Origin: Lentisphaeria bacterium
GTDB lineage: Bacteria; Verrucomicrobiota; Lentisphaeria; Victivallales; Victivallaceae
Assembly: GCA_017507125.1 (NCBI GenBank)
Contig: JAFWBQ010000063.1
Coordinates: 1-64,000 of the forward strand
Reading direction: 5' to 3'
DNA: 64,000 nt
The notes beneath the pieces are model-generated. The model was not told where the DNA came from and ran no database searches. It worked only from the letters and a program-made list of their open reading frames with translations. A program made the translations under genes and the position numbers. Shown piece after piece: positions 7,189 through 16,596 of the stretch. The first letter of the stretch is position 1; every line of letters starts with the position of its first letter.

Positions 7189-8100
7189 ATGCAGGATTTT
7201 CTTTTTGACATCTCCTCCATCAATTTTCATATTCCTGAACGCAAAGCGCTTCTGGAGTCGTTCCGTGCAAAAGCCGATGAGCTGGGTGTCAATATGGGAG
7301 TTCAGCTCCACAACGATGAAAATCAGGAGACCATGGATTTTCTCTTTGAAAACAAGGTCCCCATGACAGGGCACTCCCCGCTTCTTGAAAAGTACAACTG
7401 GAACTTTGCCGCTGAGGATATTACCCCCGTATGGCAGGGCGTGGAAAATAATGTGCGTCTTTTTGAGAAACTCAATATCACGCGCAGCTGTTTTCACGGC
7501 TTCTACATGAGCGACCTGATGGTTGAGGCTTTCGGACACGGCAAAAGTTATGCCGAATGCATGGCTCCCCTTTTCCGGGAAGAACTCGCCCTTATTCCCG
7601 GAAACTGCCGTAACAGGGATTTTACCAAACTCCCTGAATACATCATGCGCCGTGAAAGGGTCAAGAAAAATCTTCACGAACTCAAGCGCCGTTATCCCCA
7701 GATCACCTGGGTCATTGAAACCGACTTTCCGGCTTTCAGTGCAAGCTCCATGTTCCCTGAAGATATGAACGCTCTTGAGTTCCCCATTTGCATCGACACA
7801 GGTCACTTCTGGTGCATCTGCCGTCTTTTTGATCTGGATTTCCACGCTGAAACAGAAAAATTCCTCAAAGGCGGAAATGTGGAAATGGTTCATCTTCATG
7901 CTTCCATCTGCGACTTTGACACGCCCAAAGAGAAACTCCATGACGGACACCGGGTCCTGAGCACCCCCAACGTGATGGATCTGCCCCGCTTTGTCAGAAG
8001 CTGCGCCAAATACGGTGTCCGGCACTTTGTCCTTGAGATCTTCGACAGTACACCGGAAGATCTTGAACTCCTTGTCCAATGGCTTAAGGAGCTGAATTGA
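7189..8100 (+). CDS. Sugar phosphate isomerase/epimerase-like TIM barrel
   Basis: 303 residues, xylose isomerase-like (AP endonuclease 2) superfamily. Likely metal ligands lie in VIETDFP, CIDTGHFW, VHLHA, DGHRV and LEIFDS, the usual order of Glu, Asp/His, His, Asp/His and Glu around a divalent metal. Members epimerise or isomerise sugars and inositols or hydrolyse related compounds. It starts four bases after hisA and its TGA overlaps the TTG start of the following membrane-protein gene. Substrate unknown. Confidence 0.8.
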   Translation: MQDFLFDISSINFHIPERKALLESFRAKADELGVNMGVQLHNDENQETMDFLFENKVPMTGHSPLLEKYNWNFAAEDITPVWQGVENNVRLFEKLNITRSCFHGFYMSDLMVEAFGHGKSYAECMAPLFREELALIPGNCRNRDFTKLPEYIMRRERVKKNLHELKRRYPQITWVIETDFPAFSASSMFPEDMNALEFPICIDTGHFWCICRLFDLDFHAETEKFLKGGNVEMVHLHASICDFDTPKEKLHDGHRVLSTPNVMDLPRFVRSCAKYGVRHFVLEIFDSTPEDLELLVQWLKELN

Positions 8101-9764
8101 ACTTTTTACGCCGTCACCCCCTTATCACCGTTTTCAGCACGGCACTGGTGCTGAGGGGGATGTTTGCCCTCTTTTACCTCTCTTCACCTTTTCGCTTTTT
8201 TCACTGCATTCCGGGGCTGGATATGGAAACGCTTCTGCGTTTCGGTGAATGGGGAACTCCCGGCAACAACTTCTTTTTCACACTCCACAGGCTTCAGGTC
8301 TTTCTTTTCTGGAAAGTGAACAACGGCGTCCATCCGGTTCTCTGGCACGTCCTTTGGCAAAGTCTGCTGGGAGCTGCCGGAGCGGCCATGATCGCCGGAA
8401 TTTCCCTGAGACTCTTCGGAAAAAGATATCCTGCCCTTTTGGCAGGACTCCTCTGGGCACTGAATCCCGTCGAGCTGATGTATGAATTCACCACCTTGCA
8501 GGATTCTTTAGTCAACTTCGGCATCATATTGAGTATTTTCGCTTTTCTTGAAGCAAGAAAGCGCCGCTTTGCCCCTTTCTTTGCTCTTGCATCAGGTGCC
8601 GCAGCCGGCATCGCCGCCACAGGCCGCCCCGTTGCCATTGGCCTGGTCCTCTGTCTCGGGGTGTGGAATTTATACTATCTCCACCGCCGTAAACTCCCTT
8701 TGAAAAGAGTGCTTTTTTTCGCCGGGGGAGTGTTGGCGCTCTGGGGCGTCTTTTCAACTGTCAATCTGATCGTCATAAAAAAATTCAACTGTTTTTTCAA
8801 TCCTGTTTCCTATGCCGTTGCGGTCAATACCACTCCGGCGGCAGTGCACGGCTCCTCAAAAAAAACTTTTGAGCTCCCCCCTCTCCTTAAAACAGTCTGC
8901 AAGATGGCGCTGAGGACGCCCCGGCTCCTGAGCCCCCAGGAGATCCCTGAAAATCTGAACATCCATTTTTTAAGAGCAAAGATCCCCTTTTTCAGGATCC
9001 CTTACGCCTTTATCCCTCTCTGCGCCGCCGCAGCAATACTTTTCCTGCTTCTGACGGGACGCTGGAAGAAAAAAGAAGGCTTTCTTCTGGTTCCCATTTT
9101 TGCCCTTGCCGTTTTTCTCTGCATCCGGGAGCCGATCGGACGTTACCGGCTTCTGCTGCTTCCCTGGTTCACCCTTCTGACAGTATGGCTTTTCAGTTAC
9201 TTCAGCGCAAAAAAAAGCAGATTGCCGCTTTGTCTGATCGTCTCGGGAGTTCTCATTTTCATCGGTTGCTCCCTGACAGCCCATCCCCTGCGGGGCGCGG
9301 ATCACTTTGCCTGGGGAGTGGCACTGGAAAAAGAGGCAGGAAAAACGACTCCCGAAGCGCTGAAAGAATTTAAAACTGCCTTTCTCCTCAAACCGGATCC
9401 CAACCATGCCGTTTCCCTCATAACCCGTGCCATGAAAGCCAATGACCGGGAACTTGCACAGGAAACAGCTCAAAAGTGGATGGCGGCAAGCCGCAACAGT
9501 ACACTTTCCTGTTACTACGCAGCACTTGCCGCGTTCCCTGAAATGGACAAGATGGAACACTTCTTTTCACTTGTCAAAGAGAAGGAACTTCCTCCGAAGC
9601 TGTGTTTCCGCTATTACTTTATGCGGGGAGATATCAGTTACCGCAAGGGCCGTTTCAGTGAAGCGGCAATTTTCTATAAATCAGCGTTACAGCTGCCGGA
9701 AGGGACTCCCGCGCAGCGTCAATATGCAGAAAAAATGATCCAACGACCGGAGATGAAAAAATGA
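8097..9764 (+). CDS. Multipass glycosyltransferase-like (GT39/ArnT-type) protein with C-terminal TPR-like tail
   Basis: 555 residues, beginning with TTG overlapping the upstream stop (TTGA). About residues 1-395 hold ten or so membrane helices with an early lumenal loop (PGLDMETLLRFGEWG) carrying an acidic residue, as in polyprenol-phosphate-sugar-dependent glycosyltransferases of the PMT/ArnT clan. The segment after about 400 is soluble and helical (ALEKEAGKTTPEALKEFK, then FRYYFMRGDISYRKGRFSEA), resembling TPR repeats. Such proteins usually transfer sugars to lipid or protein on the periplasmic side. Acceptor unknown; the family assignment is moderate. The stop overlaps the next ATG (ATGA). 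Confidence 0.7.
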   Translation: MNFLRRHPLITVFSTALVLRGMFALFYLSSPFRFFHCIPGLDMETLLRFGEWGTPGNNFFFTLHRLQVFLFWKVNNGVHPVLWHVLWQSLLGAAGAAMIAGISLRLFGKRYPALLAGLLWALNPVELMYEFTTLQDSLVNFGIILSIFAFLEARKRRFAPFFALASGAAAGIAATGRPVAIGLVLCLGVWNLYYLHRRKLPLKRVLFFAGGVLALWGVFSTVNLIVIKKFNCFFNPVSYAVAVNTTPAAVHGSSKKTFELPPLLKTVCKMALRTPRLLSPQEIPENLNIHFLRAKIPFFRIPYAFIPLCAAAAILFLLLTGRWKKKEGFLLVPIFALAVFLCIREPIGRYRLLLLPWFTLLTVWLFSYFSAKKSRLPLCLIVSGVLIFIGCSLTAHPLRGADHFAWGVALEKEAGKTTPEALKEFKTAFLLKPDPNHAVSLITRAMKANDRELAQETAQKWMAASRNSTLSCYYAALAAFPEMDKMEHFFSLVKEKELPPKLCFRYYFMRGDISYRKGRFSEAAIFYKSALQLPEGTPAQRQYAEKMIQRPEMKK

Positions 9765-10546
9765 TTGAAGGATTCCGCATCGTCGATGCCCATTGTCATC
9801 CCATCAATGACAATCTGGCAAACTCAAAATTCAATGCTTACGGCTCTCCTGACAACGCAGTTGATTTTTTTGCAGATATGCGTGCCTACGGCATGGACTT
9901 CTGTGTGGGGTCAGTGATCCGTTCAACTAAAGAGCCTGTGGATTTTACCCCTTTTGCCGAAACCAATGCTGCCGGATTTGAGCTTGAAGAAAAGTATTCC
10001 GACTTTTATCAGACAGGTATCCGCATCAATCCCCTCTTTGTGAAGGACTCCATTGCGGAACTTGAAAAATACCATAAAAAAGGTGTTACCTGGATCGGGG
10101 AACTGGTTCCTTATATGAGCGGATACACCTCTATTTCAACGCCTGAGATCCTTGAGATCTTCGGGGTTGCAAGGGATATGGGGATGACGGTCAACATCCA
10201 CTCTCCCGGCACAGAGGATCTTGACAGACTGATGAAAAATCTCCCTGATTTGAAGGTGGTCGCCGCCCATCCCGGAGAACGTGCCGCTGTTCTGGAACGC
10301 ACGGAACTGATGAAACGGCACAAAAATCTCCACTGGGATATTTCAGGGACAGGCCTCTTCCGCTGGGGGATGCTCCGTTATATGGTGGAACAGTGCGGCG
10401 CAGAAAAGCTCCTTTTCGGAACCGATTTCCCCATCTGCAATATTTCCATGCAGGTCTACGGCGTCTTGAGCGAAAAAATCTCAGAAGAGGCAAAGGCTGC
10501 CATCTTCTCAGGCAACTACGACCGCCTTTCAGGACGCAGCAGATAA
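9761..10546 (+). CDS. Metal-dependent amidohydrolase (Amidohydro_2-type TIM barrel)
   Basis: 261 residues. Metal-site motifs: DAHCHP with His11 and His13, later VNIHSPG, AAHPGE and the catalytic GTDFP aspartate. This pattern is shared by the amidohydrolase family that includes ACMS decarboxylase and many uncharacterised hydrolases. It is cytoplasmic. The ATG overlaps the upstream stop, and the stop lies one base before fpg, so it belongs to the same transcription unit. The substrate is not evident; a second relative with the same layout lies at 43265. Confidence 0.82.
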   Translation: MIEGFRIVDAHCHPINDNLANSKFNAYGSPDNAVDFFADMRAYGMDFCVGSVIRSTKEPVDFTPFAETNAAGFELEEKYSDFYQTGIRINPLFVKDSIAELEKYHKKGVTWIGELVPYMSGYTSISTPEILEIFGVARDMGMTVNIHSPGTEDLDRLMKNLPDLKVVAAHPGERAAVLERTELMKRHKNLHWDISGTGLFRWGMLRYMVEQCGAEKLLFGTDFPICNISMQVYGVLSEKISEEAKAAIFSGNYDRLSGRSR

Positions 10547-10547
10547 A

Positions 10548-11372
10548 ATGCCGGAACTGCCCGAAGTTGAAAATATCGGCAGGGCGCTGAAGAAACATCT
10601 TGTCGGAAAAAAGATCCGGAACATAGAAGTTTTCACCCCTGCCATGCGTACTCCCCTTACGCCTCTCCTTGAAGCAGATCTTATGGGCGCACAATTCCTT
10701 GACGTGCGCCGCAGAGGACGCTATCTGACTGCAGAACTTGACCGGGAATGCTGTTTTCTCATGCATTTCGGCATGTCAGGAGTGGTCAGGGTGGAGCCTG
10801 TTTCTGTACCTAAAAGAAAGCATGAACACATTTTCATACACCTTGATGACGGCAATGTGTTCCGCTTTGAATGTACGAGGCGCTTCAGCATCTTTGAAAT
10901 CCACAAACTCCCTCAAGGGGGAAAGTTCCCTGCTGTGCTTGACAAACTGGGCGTAGAGCCGCTGGAAAAAGGATTTACCGCCTCTTTTCTGCACGCTGAG
11001 GCGGCAGGAGTCAAGAGTTGCGTCAAGAACTTCCTGATGGATAACGCCGTCGTTGTGGGCATCGGCAACATCTATGCCACTGAAACCTTGTTTGCCTGCG
11101 GCATAGATCCCCGGCGCCGGGCTTCAACGCTGACGCTTTCTGAATGCAGAAAAATCGTCAAACACTCAAAAGAGATCCTCACTTGCGCCATTGAATCAGG
11201 GGGGACTACCATCTCTGACTTTCTCAATGTTGACGGCAGCAAAGGTGAATTCGTCACCAGACTGCAGGTCTACGGTCGTACAGGGAGTCCCTGTTTCAAA
11301 TGCGGCACAAACATTGAAAGCGTTCAGCTGGGGGGGAGAACTTCTGCATTCTGCCCCAAATGCCAGAAATGA
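10548..11372 (+). CDS. mutM: Formamidopyrimidine-DNA glycosylase (Fpg/MutM)
   Basis: 274 residues, full length. The N-terminal MPELPEVE supplies the catalytic Pro (Schiff base) and Glu; the helix-two-turn-helix region includes GIGNIYATE, and the C-terminus ends in a zinc finger (CFKCG...FCPKCQK). The enzyme removes 8-oxoguanine and formamidopyrimidines and nicks the strand by beta/delta elimination. One deviation: in DVRRRGRYL the residue that is usually Lys (Lys57 of the E. coli protein) is Arg. It is the last gene of this plus-strand run and is convergent with the peptidase at 11400. Confidence 0.95.
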   Translation: MPELPEVENIGRALKKHLVGKKIRNIEVFTPAMRTPLTPLLEADLMGAQFLDVRRRGRYLTAELDRECCFLMHFGMSGVVRVEPVSVPKRKHEHIFIHLDDGNVFRFECTRRFSIFEIHKLPQGGKFPAVLDKLGVEPLEKGFTASFLHAEAAGVKSCVKNFLMDNAVVVGIGNIYATETLFACGIDPRRRASTLTLSECRKIVKHSKEILTCAIESGGTTISDFLNVDGSKGEFVTRLQVYGRTGSPCFKCGTNIESVQLGGRTSAFCPKCQK

Positions 11373-11399
11373 GCTTATTTCAAGGGAGAAAAAGATCTT

Positions 11400-12569
11400 T
11401 TACCGCGGCACAAGCACAAATGTTTTACCGTGAGAAACTTTCTTTCCTATCCTCAAAGGAACCCATGAAGGCTGTATTTCATGTTCTCCCCAAGAGTTGG
11501 AAACGGCGATCTCTTCTGTTTCAAGATTATAACCGATAACAAGGCAGATGTGGTCTCCACCCTTAGACGGAACCTTGAGGCGGCGGAGACGCTTTACCCA
11601 TTCTTTCTTTGAACGGACCATGGTTCTTACACGCCGGCTCTCCATTCTGATTTTTTCATATTCAGGGTTGACACGCATAACCCAGAAAATGGGTATTCCC
11701 TGATCAATGTACTTTTTGATCATGGAAAGACGCAAATCACCACAGGAAACAGTTCTGAGATTCACAGCACGGCAAACAGGTGAAAGAGAACTGAGCAAAC
11801 TGCTGACAGATGTACCGCCCCCCTTGCGGGTGTTGGCTTTATCAGCAATAAAGTGCATATTGATGGTGGTGATCCCATAATATCTCAGAACTCTTTCCAC
11901 AGTTGCCGGTGCACAATATCCTTTAGACCCCTGATTGACCATGGGGATATCGGCAATAAATCTGTCACCGAAACTGTTTTCTTTCACCTTTTGAGAAAAA
12001 TCTTTATCCTTGAGATTGATCTTTTCTTTTCCGGCAGCAGAGAGATTTTTATCTCTGAAAAGAATGTGGATGATGACATACTCTCTGCGGTTATGTTCAA
12101 GAAAGATCTCCGTTTCTCCACTCATCCAGATGAGAGCGCGGCTGTTGACTTTTTTGAGACCATACTTCTGTTTCCGGGATTCACCGAATTGCGCCGTCAA
12201 CTGAGCGGCAAGTTCTCTTGCACTGTGGTTGATGGTCCGGCCCATATTCTTTTCTTTTGCCGTATCGCCTTTGTTGGCATAAAAGATATCAATTTGAGAA
12301 AGCAGCCCTGAATCGTCATAAGAAACACGCATTTCCACGGCAGGGACACCGAAAATTTTCCGGTTATGCAGAAAGGCGGTACGCAACATGTTATTGCCGC
12401 TGAAACGGATCCCTTTTGACAACATGAAACTTTCAAGTTTCTGCTTTGACCAACGCTGTTCCGATTTAAGAAAAGGCAATATTGCAGAGTGCTCACCTGC
12501 CTCTCTTCCGGAGAGTGATGTGAGTGTTGCCAGAAGTCCGCAAAGTAAAGCAAGAGATATCCGTTTCAT
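11400..12569 (-). CDS. Secreted papain-like (C39-type) cysteine peptidase
   Basis: 389 residues from the ATG at 12569, chosen because it has AGGAAG upstream and begins a signal peptide (MKRISLALLCGLLATLTSLS). A longer in-frame start exists but would bury this signal. The C-terminal domain (about 205-389) has the papain tetrad: Gln213 and Cys219 in VNQGSKGYCAPA, His340 in GGDHICLVIGYN and Asn358 in SNSWGE, fitting the Peptidase_C39_2 group. Residues 30-200 form a domain I do not recognise, possibly a propeptide or binding module. It follows the beta-helix array on the same strand but a terminator-like hairpin separates them. Convergent with fpg. Confidence 0.8.
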   Translation of the reverse strand: MKRISLALLCGLLATLTSLSGREAGEHSAILPFLKSEQRWSKQKLESFMLSKGIRFSGNNMLRTAFLHNRKIFGVPAVEMRVSYDDSGLLSQIDIFYANKGDTAKEKNMGRTINHSARELAAQLTAQFGESRKQKYGLKKVNSRALIWMSGETEIFLEHNRREYVIIHILFRDKNLSAAGKEKINLKDKDFSQKVKENSFGDRFIADIPMVNQGSKGYCAPATVERVLRYYGITTINMHFIADKANTRKGGGTSVSSLLSSLSPVCRAVNLRTVSCGDLRLSMIKKYIDQGIPIFWVMRVNPEYEKIRMESRRVRTMVRSKKEWVKRLRRLKVPSKGGDHICLVIGYNLETEEIAVSNSWGEHEIQPSWVPLRIGKKVSHGKTFVLVPR

Positions 12570-12611
12570 ATATTCTTCCTGATGGTAAAAAATTACAGAA
12601 GCCTGTGTTCG

Positions 12612-12643
12612 AAAGAACTGCCGGGGCTCCATGCTCCCGGCAG
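12612..12643 (-). terminator. Probable terminator after the beta-helix operon
   Basis: CTGCCGGGG (12618-12626) pairs with CCCGGCAG (12636-12643); on the minus strand it is followed by TTCTTTC. It lies between the last beta-helix gene and the peptidase gene. The T-run is imperfect, so readthrough into the peptidase is possible. Confidence 0.55.
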
Positions 12644-12665
12644 CTGACTCTCTCAATGGCTGTTT

Positions 12666-14606
12666 TTATTTGCTGCGAAGCTGATTGAGAACAGCAATAA
12701 CTTTTTCACTCTTTTTATGCATCTCAATAAACTTTTTCTGAGATTCCCCTGCCTGGAATGCTCCGGCGGCAGGAGCTTTGCCCTTGAAATACCCGGCCTT
12801 GAAACCGGGGAAAGCTGCAAACTTTTTACCATTGACGGTAAAAGGTTTGGAAAGATCAATGGCGCATCCGGCAGCGGGAGATGCCGCTTTAAGAGTCACA
12901 TCCGGAAGTCCGGGAACGTTTTTGCTGTTCCACAGATTCTTTGTTTCATCAACGCCGATGACCTTGTTGCGCCTGGCGATTTCGGGGTCACGCTGCTTCA
13001 CAGAACGGGCTTTGGGATCAAAGGTGTAAAGCAGATTGCCGTCAAAAAGCTCCTGACTCTTTGTGGTAAGGTAGGGACCGCCTTTCATAACGTTGTTCAC
13101 GAAGAAGAAAGGCATAACCATACGAAAGCGATTGGCAAGATAATTCACTGAAAAGAGGGAGTCAATATCGTGCCCGCCCCAGAAAGTGTTGTGGTAAATA
13201 TAAATTTTCCCGGCATCAACCGGATCAGGCGGATTCTTCTTATAAACTTTTGTGCCCTTTTCAAAGTTCACCATGTCAGGTCCCCAGCGATAGGATTCGC
13301 AGTGAACATAGATCTGTCCTCCACCGTTGCGCGCCTGAACGAAAAGGTTGCGATAGTGATACTCTTCACGATGAGCGCGTTTGCCGCGCAAATCATGGAC
13401 ACGCAAAGGAATGCCGCAGTTCATCACCAGATTGCCGGTGAAGACACCTGCCGTACGGGGACCGGTACAGATGCCAACGCTTGACATTTCACGGACCACA
13501 TTGTCTCTGACTTCACAATTGGCGCCGTAGGCATCCATGCCGATCAATCCCTGAACGATGATGTTGTTGATGATACGGGTATTGCGCCCGTTATCAGCAA
13601 TGCCGATATCGTCAGAGCTTGAGGTGCCGATGATATATTTGAAAATAAGGTAAAGCAGTCCGCCCCGCATATCTTCAGCACTGCGGAGCTTGAAAAGATC
13701 ATTGCGGATGAATCCGGCTGTGAGAACGGAGTTTCTGACCGTGGTATCGGTCACTTTTTCATCAATACGCACCCGGGCGCCGCCGTGCATCAACAGACAG
13801 TTGTCAATGGTGTTGTAAGAGCTCTTCCCCACCAGACGGAACTGACGGCGGCTGCCCCGCATGTAAAGATCTTTGAAGTTGAGGTAAGAAACACTGCTCA
13901 GAATGAATCCCTCGCCCTTTGAGGCTGTAAATGTGTGATTCTGAGGCTTGTCGCCGTTGGCAAAGCGCAGATAGAGATACCCTTTGCTCCAGCCCGCCAT
14001 GACGTAGTTGATAACGGGCCAGAACTGCTCTTTGCGGCTGCGGAAATACTGGTGTGTCACCCAGAAATCTTTGGGCATGTTCAAGAGATCGAATCCGGGG
14101 AGACGTTTGCATTCAGGGCCGAATTTGCTCCAGAACATATCGGCATTCATTTCAACCGGGAGCTTTTTCCAACGGGGAAGCTCCATGGTGTAACGGTTGA
14201 TAAAGGTGATCATTTTCCCGTCCATCATCACAAGATCAGGACGGTTGGGGAGCTTGGCTTTCCAGATTTCAGGCCCGATCTCAGGAGCAGGGATCCACTT
14301 GGCAACAGGAATACCGGGAGCCTCCACAATGGAAAGATACTCCCCTTTTTTACCTCTTGTTCCGGCAAAGGTGATGGGGGCGCCTTTTTTCCCTGATTTT
14401 CTGAAAGTGATCTGTTCACGGTAAATTCCGGGGCCGATCTTCACCATATCGCCTGGTTTCGCCTTGGATGCGGCAAAAGCGATGGTCTTGAAAGGCGCTT
14501 TGGCACTCCCCGGATTTTTATTGTTTCCTGCAGGGGAAACATAAAACTCCGCTCCTCCCAGCACGAAAGCAAGAGAAAAGCCTAACAAACACACTGTTTT
14601 CTTCAT
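12666..14606 (-). CDS. Secreted right-handed beta-helix protein, copy 1 of 6
   Basis: 646 residues. A signal peptide (MKKTVCLLGFSLAFVLGGA) is followed by a DUF1565-type opening (FYVSPAGNNKNPGS, APFKTIAFAASKA, PGDMVKIGPGIYRE, SGKKGAPITFAG) typical of parallel beta-helix polysaccharide lyases and related proteins. The middle has the coils LLMHGGARVRID, AGFIRNDLF, DDIGI, IYHNTFWGG and FFVNNVMKGG; the end has GYFKGKAPAAGAFQ and a charged helix. It probably acts on, or binds, a polysaccharide outside the cytoplasm. A GGAGGA site precedes the ATG. Most similar to copy 2. Exact enzyme class cannot be assigned. Confidence 0.85.
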   Translation of the reverse strand: MKKTVCLLGFSLAFVLGGAEFYVSPAGNNKNPGSAKAPFKTIAFAASKAKPGDMVKIGPGIYREQITFRKSGKKGAPITFAGTRGKKGEYLSIVEAPGIPVAKWIPAPEIGPEIWKAKLPNRPDLVMMDGKMITFINRYTMELPRWKKLPVEMNADMFWSKFGPECKRLPGFDLLNMPKDFWVTHQYFRSRKEQFWPVINYVMAGWSKGYLYLRFANGDKPQNHTFTASKGEGFILSSVSYLNFKDLYMRGSRRQFRLVGKSSYNTIDNCLLMHGGARVRIDEKVTDTTVRNSVLTAGFIRNDLFKLRSAEDMRGGLLYLIFKYIIGTSSSDDIGIADNGRNTRIINNIIVQGLIGMDAYGANCEVRDNVVREMSSVGICTGPRTAGVFTGNLVMNCGIPLRVHDLRGKRAHREEYHYRNLFVQARNGGGQIYVHCESYRWGPDMVNFEKGTKVYKKNPPDPVDAGKIYIYHNTFWGGHDIDSLFSVNYLANRFRMVMPFFFVNNVMKGGPYLTTKSQELFDGNLLYTFDPKARSVKQRDPEIARRNKVIGVDETKNLWNSKNVPGLPDVTLKAASPAAGCAIDLSKPFTVNGKKFAAFPGFKAGYFKGKAPAAGAFQAGESQKKFIEMHKKSEKVIAVLNQLRSK

Positions 14607-14622
14607 CTTGATCCTCCTCTGT

Positions 14623-16560
14623 TTATTTATTATTTCTCAACATCTTTGCAATATCTTCAGCACGTTTGTGCATCCTGAAAAATTTTTCCTGAGATTCTCC
14701 CTGCTGGAAGGCTCCTGCGGCTGGTGCTTTTCCCTTGAAATAGCCGGGTGCAAATCCGGGGAACGCCGTAAATTTTTTGCCGTTGGCGGTGAAAGGCTTT
14801 GAAATATCAATGGCGCACTCAAGAGCCGGAGAACCGGCTTTCAGGGTCATATCCGGCAATCCCGGAACATTGCCGCCGTTCCAGAGTTTCTTTGTCTCCT
14901 CAACTCCGATGAGCTTGTTGCGCCGGGCGATCTCAGGATCACGCTGGGGCATGGCACGCATGGCAGGGTCAAAGGTGTAAAGCAGATTGCCGTTGAAAAG
15001 CTCCTGACTGCGGCTTTCCATGCGGGGACCGCCTTTGATCACGTTGTTGACAACAAAAAAGGGCAGCACCCGTTTCAGCTTGGATGCAATGACCCGCACA
15101 GTGAAGTTGGAGCCGAGATCAGGGCCGCCCCAGAAAGTGTTGTGATAGATGTAGATGTGTCCGGGGTCAACCAGAGTGAGAGGGGTCTGGGGAGCGTTTT
15201 TCGCTGCCTTAACGATTTTTGCTTCGTCAGGGTTAGGCTCATAAGAAGCGCAGTGAAGGAAAAACTGGGAACCGGCATGGCGCGCTTGAACATAGAGGTT
15301 GCGGTAGTGGAACTCTTCACGTTTGGTTCCCACTTTGCCCCGCAGATGGTGGATCCGCAGGACGATACCGCAGTTCATCACCAAATTGCCGGTAAAAGTC
15401 CCCGTACAGGCATCCCCGGTGGAAATTCCCACACTTGCCATTTCGCGCACAACGTTGTCCTGAACATGGATATCAGGACCGTAGGCACGGATCCCGACAA
15501 GACCTCTGAGGAACACATTTCCGGTGATCCGGGTAAACTTTCCATTATGGAGCACCCCCACATCGTCAGAAAGGGAAGTCCCGATGATATATTTGAAAAT
15601 GGTATAAACAAGACAGCTCCGCATATCGTGGCTGCCCCGGAGTCCGAAAAGGTCATCGCGGATAAATCCGGAAGTCATGATAGAATTCTTCACCTGAGTA
15701 TGGGTGACTCCCTCATCAATACGCACCCGGGCACCGCCGTGCATCAAAAGGCAGCTGTCAATGGTGTTGTGAGAACTCCTGCCCTGCAAACGGAACTGAC
15801 GGCGGCAACTCCTCAAATGAAGATCTTTGAAATAAAGATGGGATACATTGTTCAAAACGAACCCCTCACCTGTTGAAGCAACGATCTTGCGCCCCTGAGG
15901 CTTTTCCCCATTGGCAAAACGGAGATAGAGAAAACCATCTTTCCATCCGGAAAGCACATATCCTAAAGCGGGCCAGAAAAGTTCCTTGCGCTTGCCGAAA
16001 TAACGGTGACGCACCAGAATATCTTTCGGGAGCGTCAGCAAATCCAATCCGGGCAAACGCTTGCAGTTGGGACCGAACTTGCCCCAGAACATATTTTCGT
16101 TGAGTTCAGAGGGCAGATCCTTCCACCGGGGCAGTGCCATAGTGGAAGCGTTTATAAAAGCGATCATCTTACCATCCAGCGTAATAAGATCCGGACGTTT
16201 TACCAATTTGACCTTCCACACATCCGGAGCGATCTCAGGCGCGGGGACCCATTTGTCAAGGAGTATACCGGGCGCTTCAATAATGGTCAGATATTCCCCG
16301 TTTTTTCCCCGCGTTCCGGCAAAAGTAATGGGAGCACCCTTTTTTCCTGATTTTCTGAAAGTGATCTGTTCCCGGTAGACACCGGGGCCGATCTTCACTG
16401 TATCGCCGGGTTTGGCTTTGGAAGCGGCAAAACCGATGGTCCTGAAAGGAGCCTTGGCACTCCCGGAATTTTTATCGTTTCCGTCAGGGGAAACATAAAT
16501 TTCAGCAGCTCCGGCTGCAAAAGAAAGTAATAAAAGCGGCAGCCATATTCTCTTTTTCAT
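14623..16560 (-). CDS. Secreted right-handed beta-helix protein, copy 2 of 6
   Basis: 645 residues with signal peptide MKKRIWLPLLLLSFAAGAA. Same architecture as copy 1: IYVSPDGNDKNSGS, PGDTVKIGPGVYREQITF, LLMHGGARVRIDEG, AGFIR replaced by SGFIRDDLF, SDDVGVLHNG, IYHNTFWGGPDL, FFVVNNVIKGGP and the GYFKGKAPAAGAFQ tail. It lies 16 bases upstream of copy 1 and 36 bases downstream of the ceramidase-like gene. Residues conserved in all six copies (HGGARVRI or HGGYRVRI, the SDD pair, HNTFWGG) are candidates for the active or ligand site. Confidence 0.85.
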   Translation of the reverse strand: MKKRIWLPLLLLSFAAGAAEIYVSPDGNDKNSGSAKAPFRTIGFAASKAKPGDTVKIGPGVYREQITFRKSGKKGAPITFAGTRGKNGEYLTIIEAPGILLDKWVPAPEIAPDVWKVKLVKRPDLITLDGKMIAFINASTMALPRWKDLPSELNENMFWGKFGPNCKRLPGLDLLTLPKDILVRHRYFGKRKELFWPALGYVLSGWKDGFLYLRFANGEKPQGRKIVASTGEGFVLNNVSHLYFKDLHLRSCRRQFRLQGRSSHNTIDSCLLMHGGARVRIDEGVTHTQVKNSIMTSGFIRDDLFGLRGSHDMRSCLVYTIFKYIIGTSLSDDVGVLHNGKFTRITGNVFLRGLVGIRAYGPDIHVQDNVVREMASVGISTGDACTGTFTGNLVMNCGIVLRIHHLRGKVGTKREEFHYRNLYVQARHAGSQFFLHCASYEPNPDEAKIVKAAKNAPQTPLTLVDPGHIYIYHNTFWGGPDLGSNFTVRVIASKLKRVLPFFVVNNVIKGGPRMESRSQELFNGNLLYTFDPAMRAMPQRDPEIARRNKLIGVEETKKLWNGGNVPGLPDMTLKAGSPALECAIDISKPFTANGKKFTAFPGFAPGYFKGKAPAAGAFQQGESQEKFFRMHKRAEDIAKMLRNNK

Positions 16561-16596
16561 TGTTTACAATTCCCCTGTTGTCAATTTCTGTTTGAT

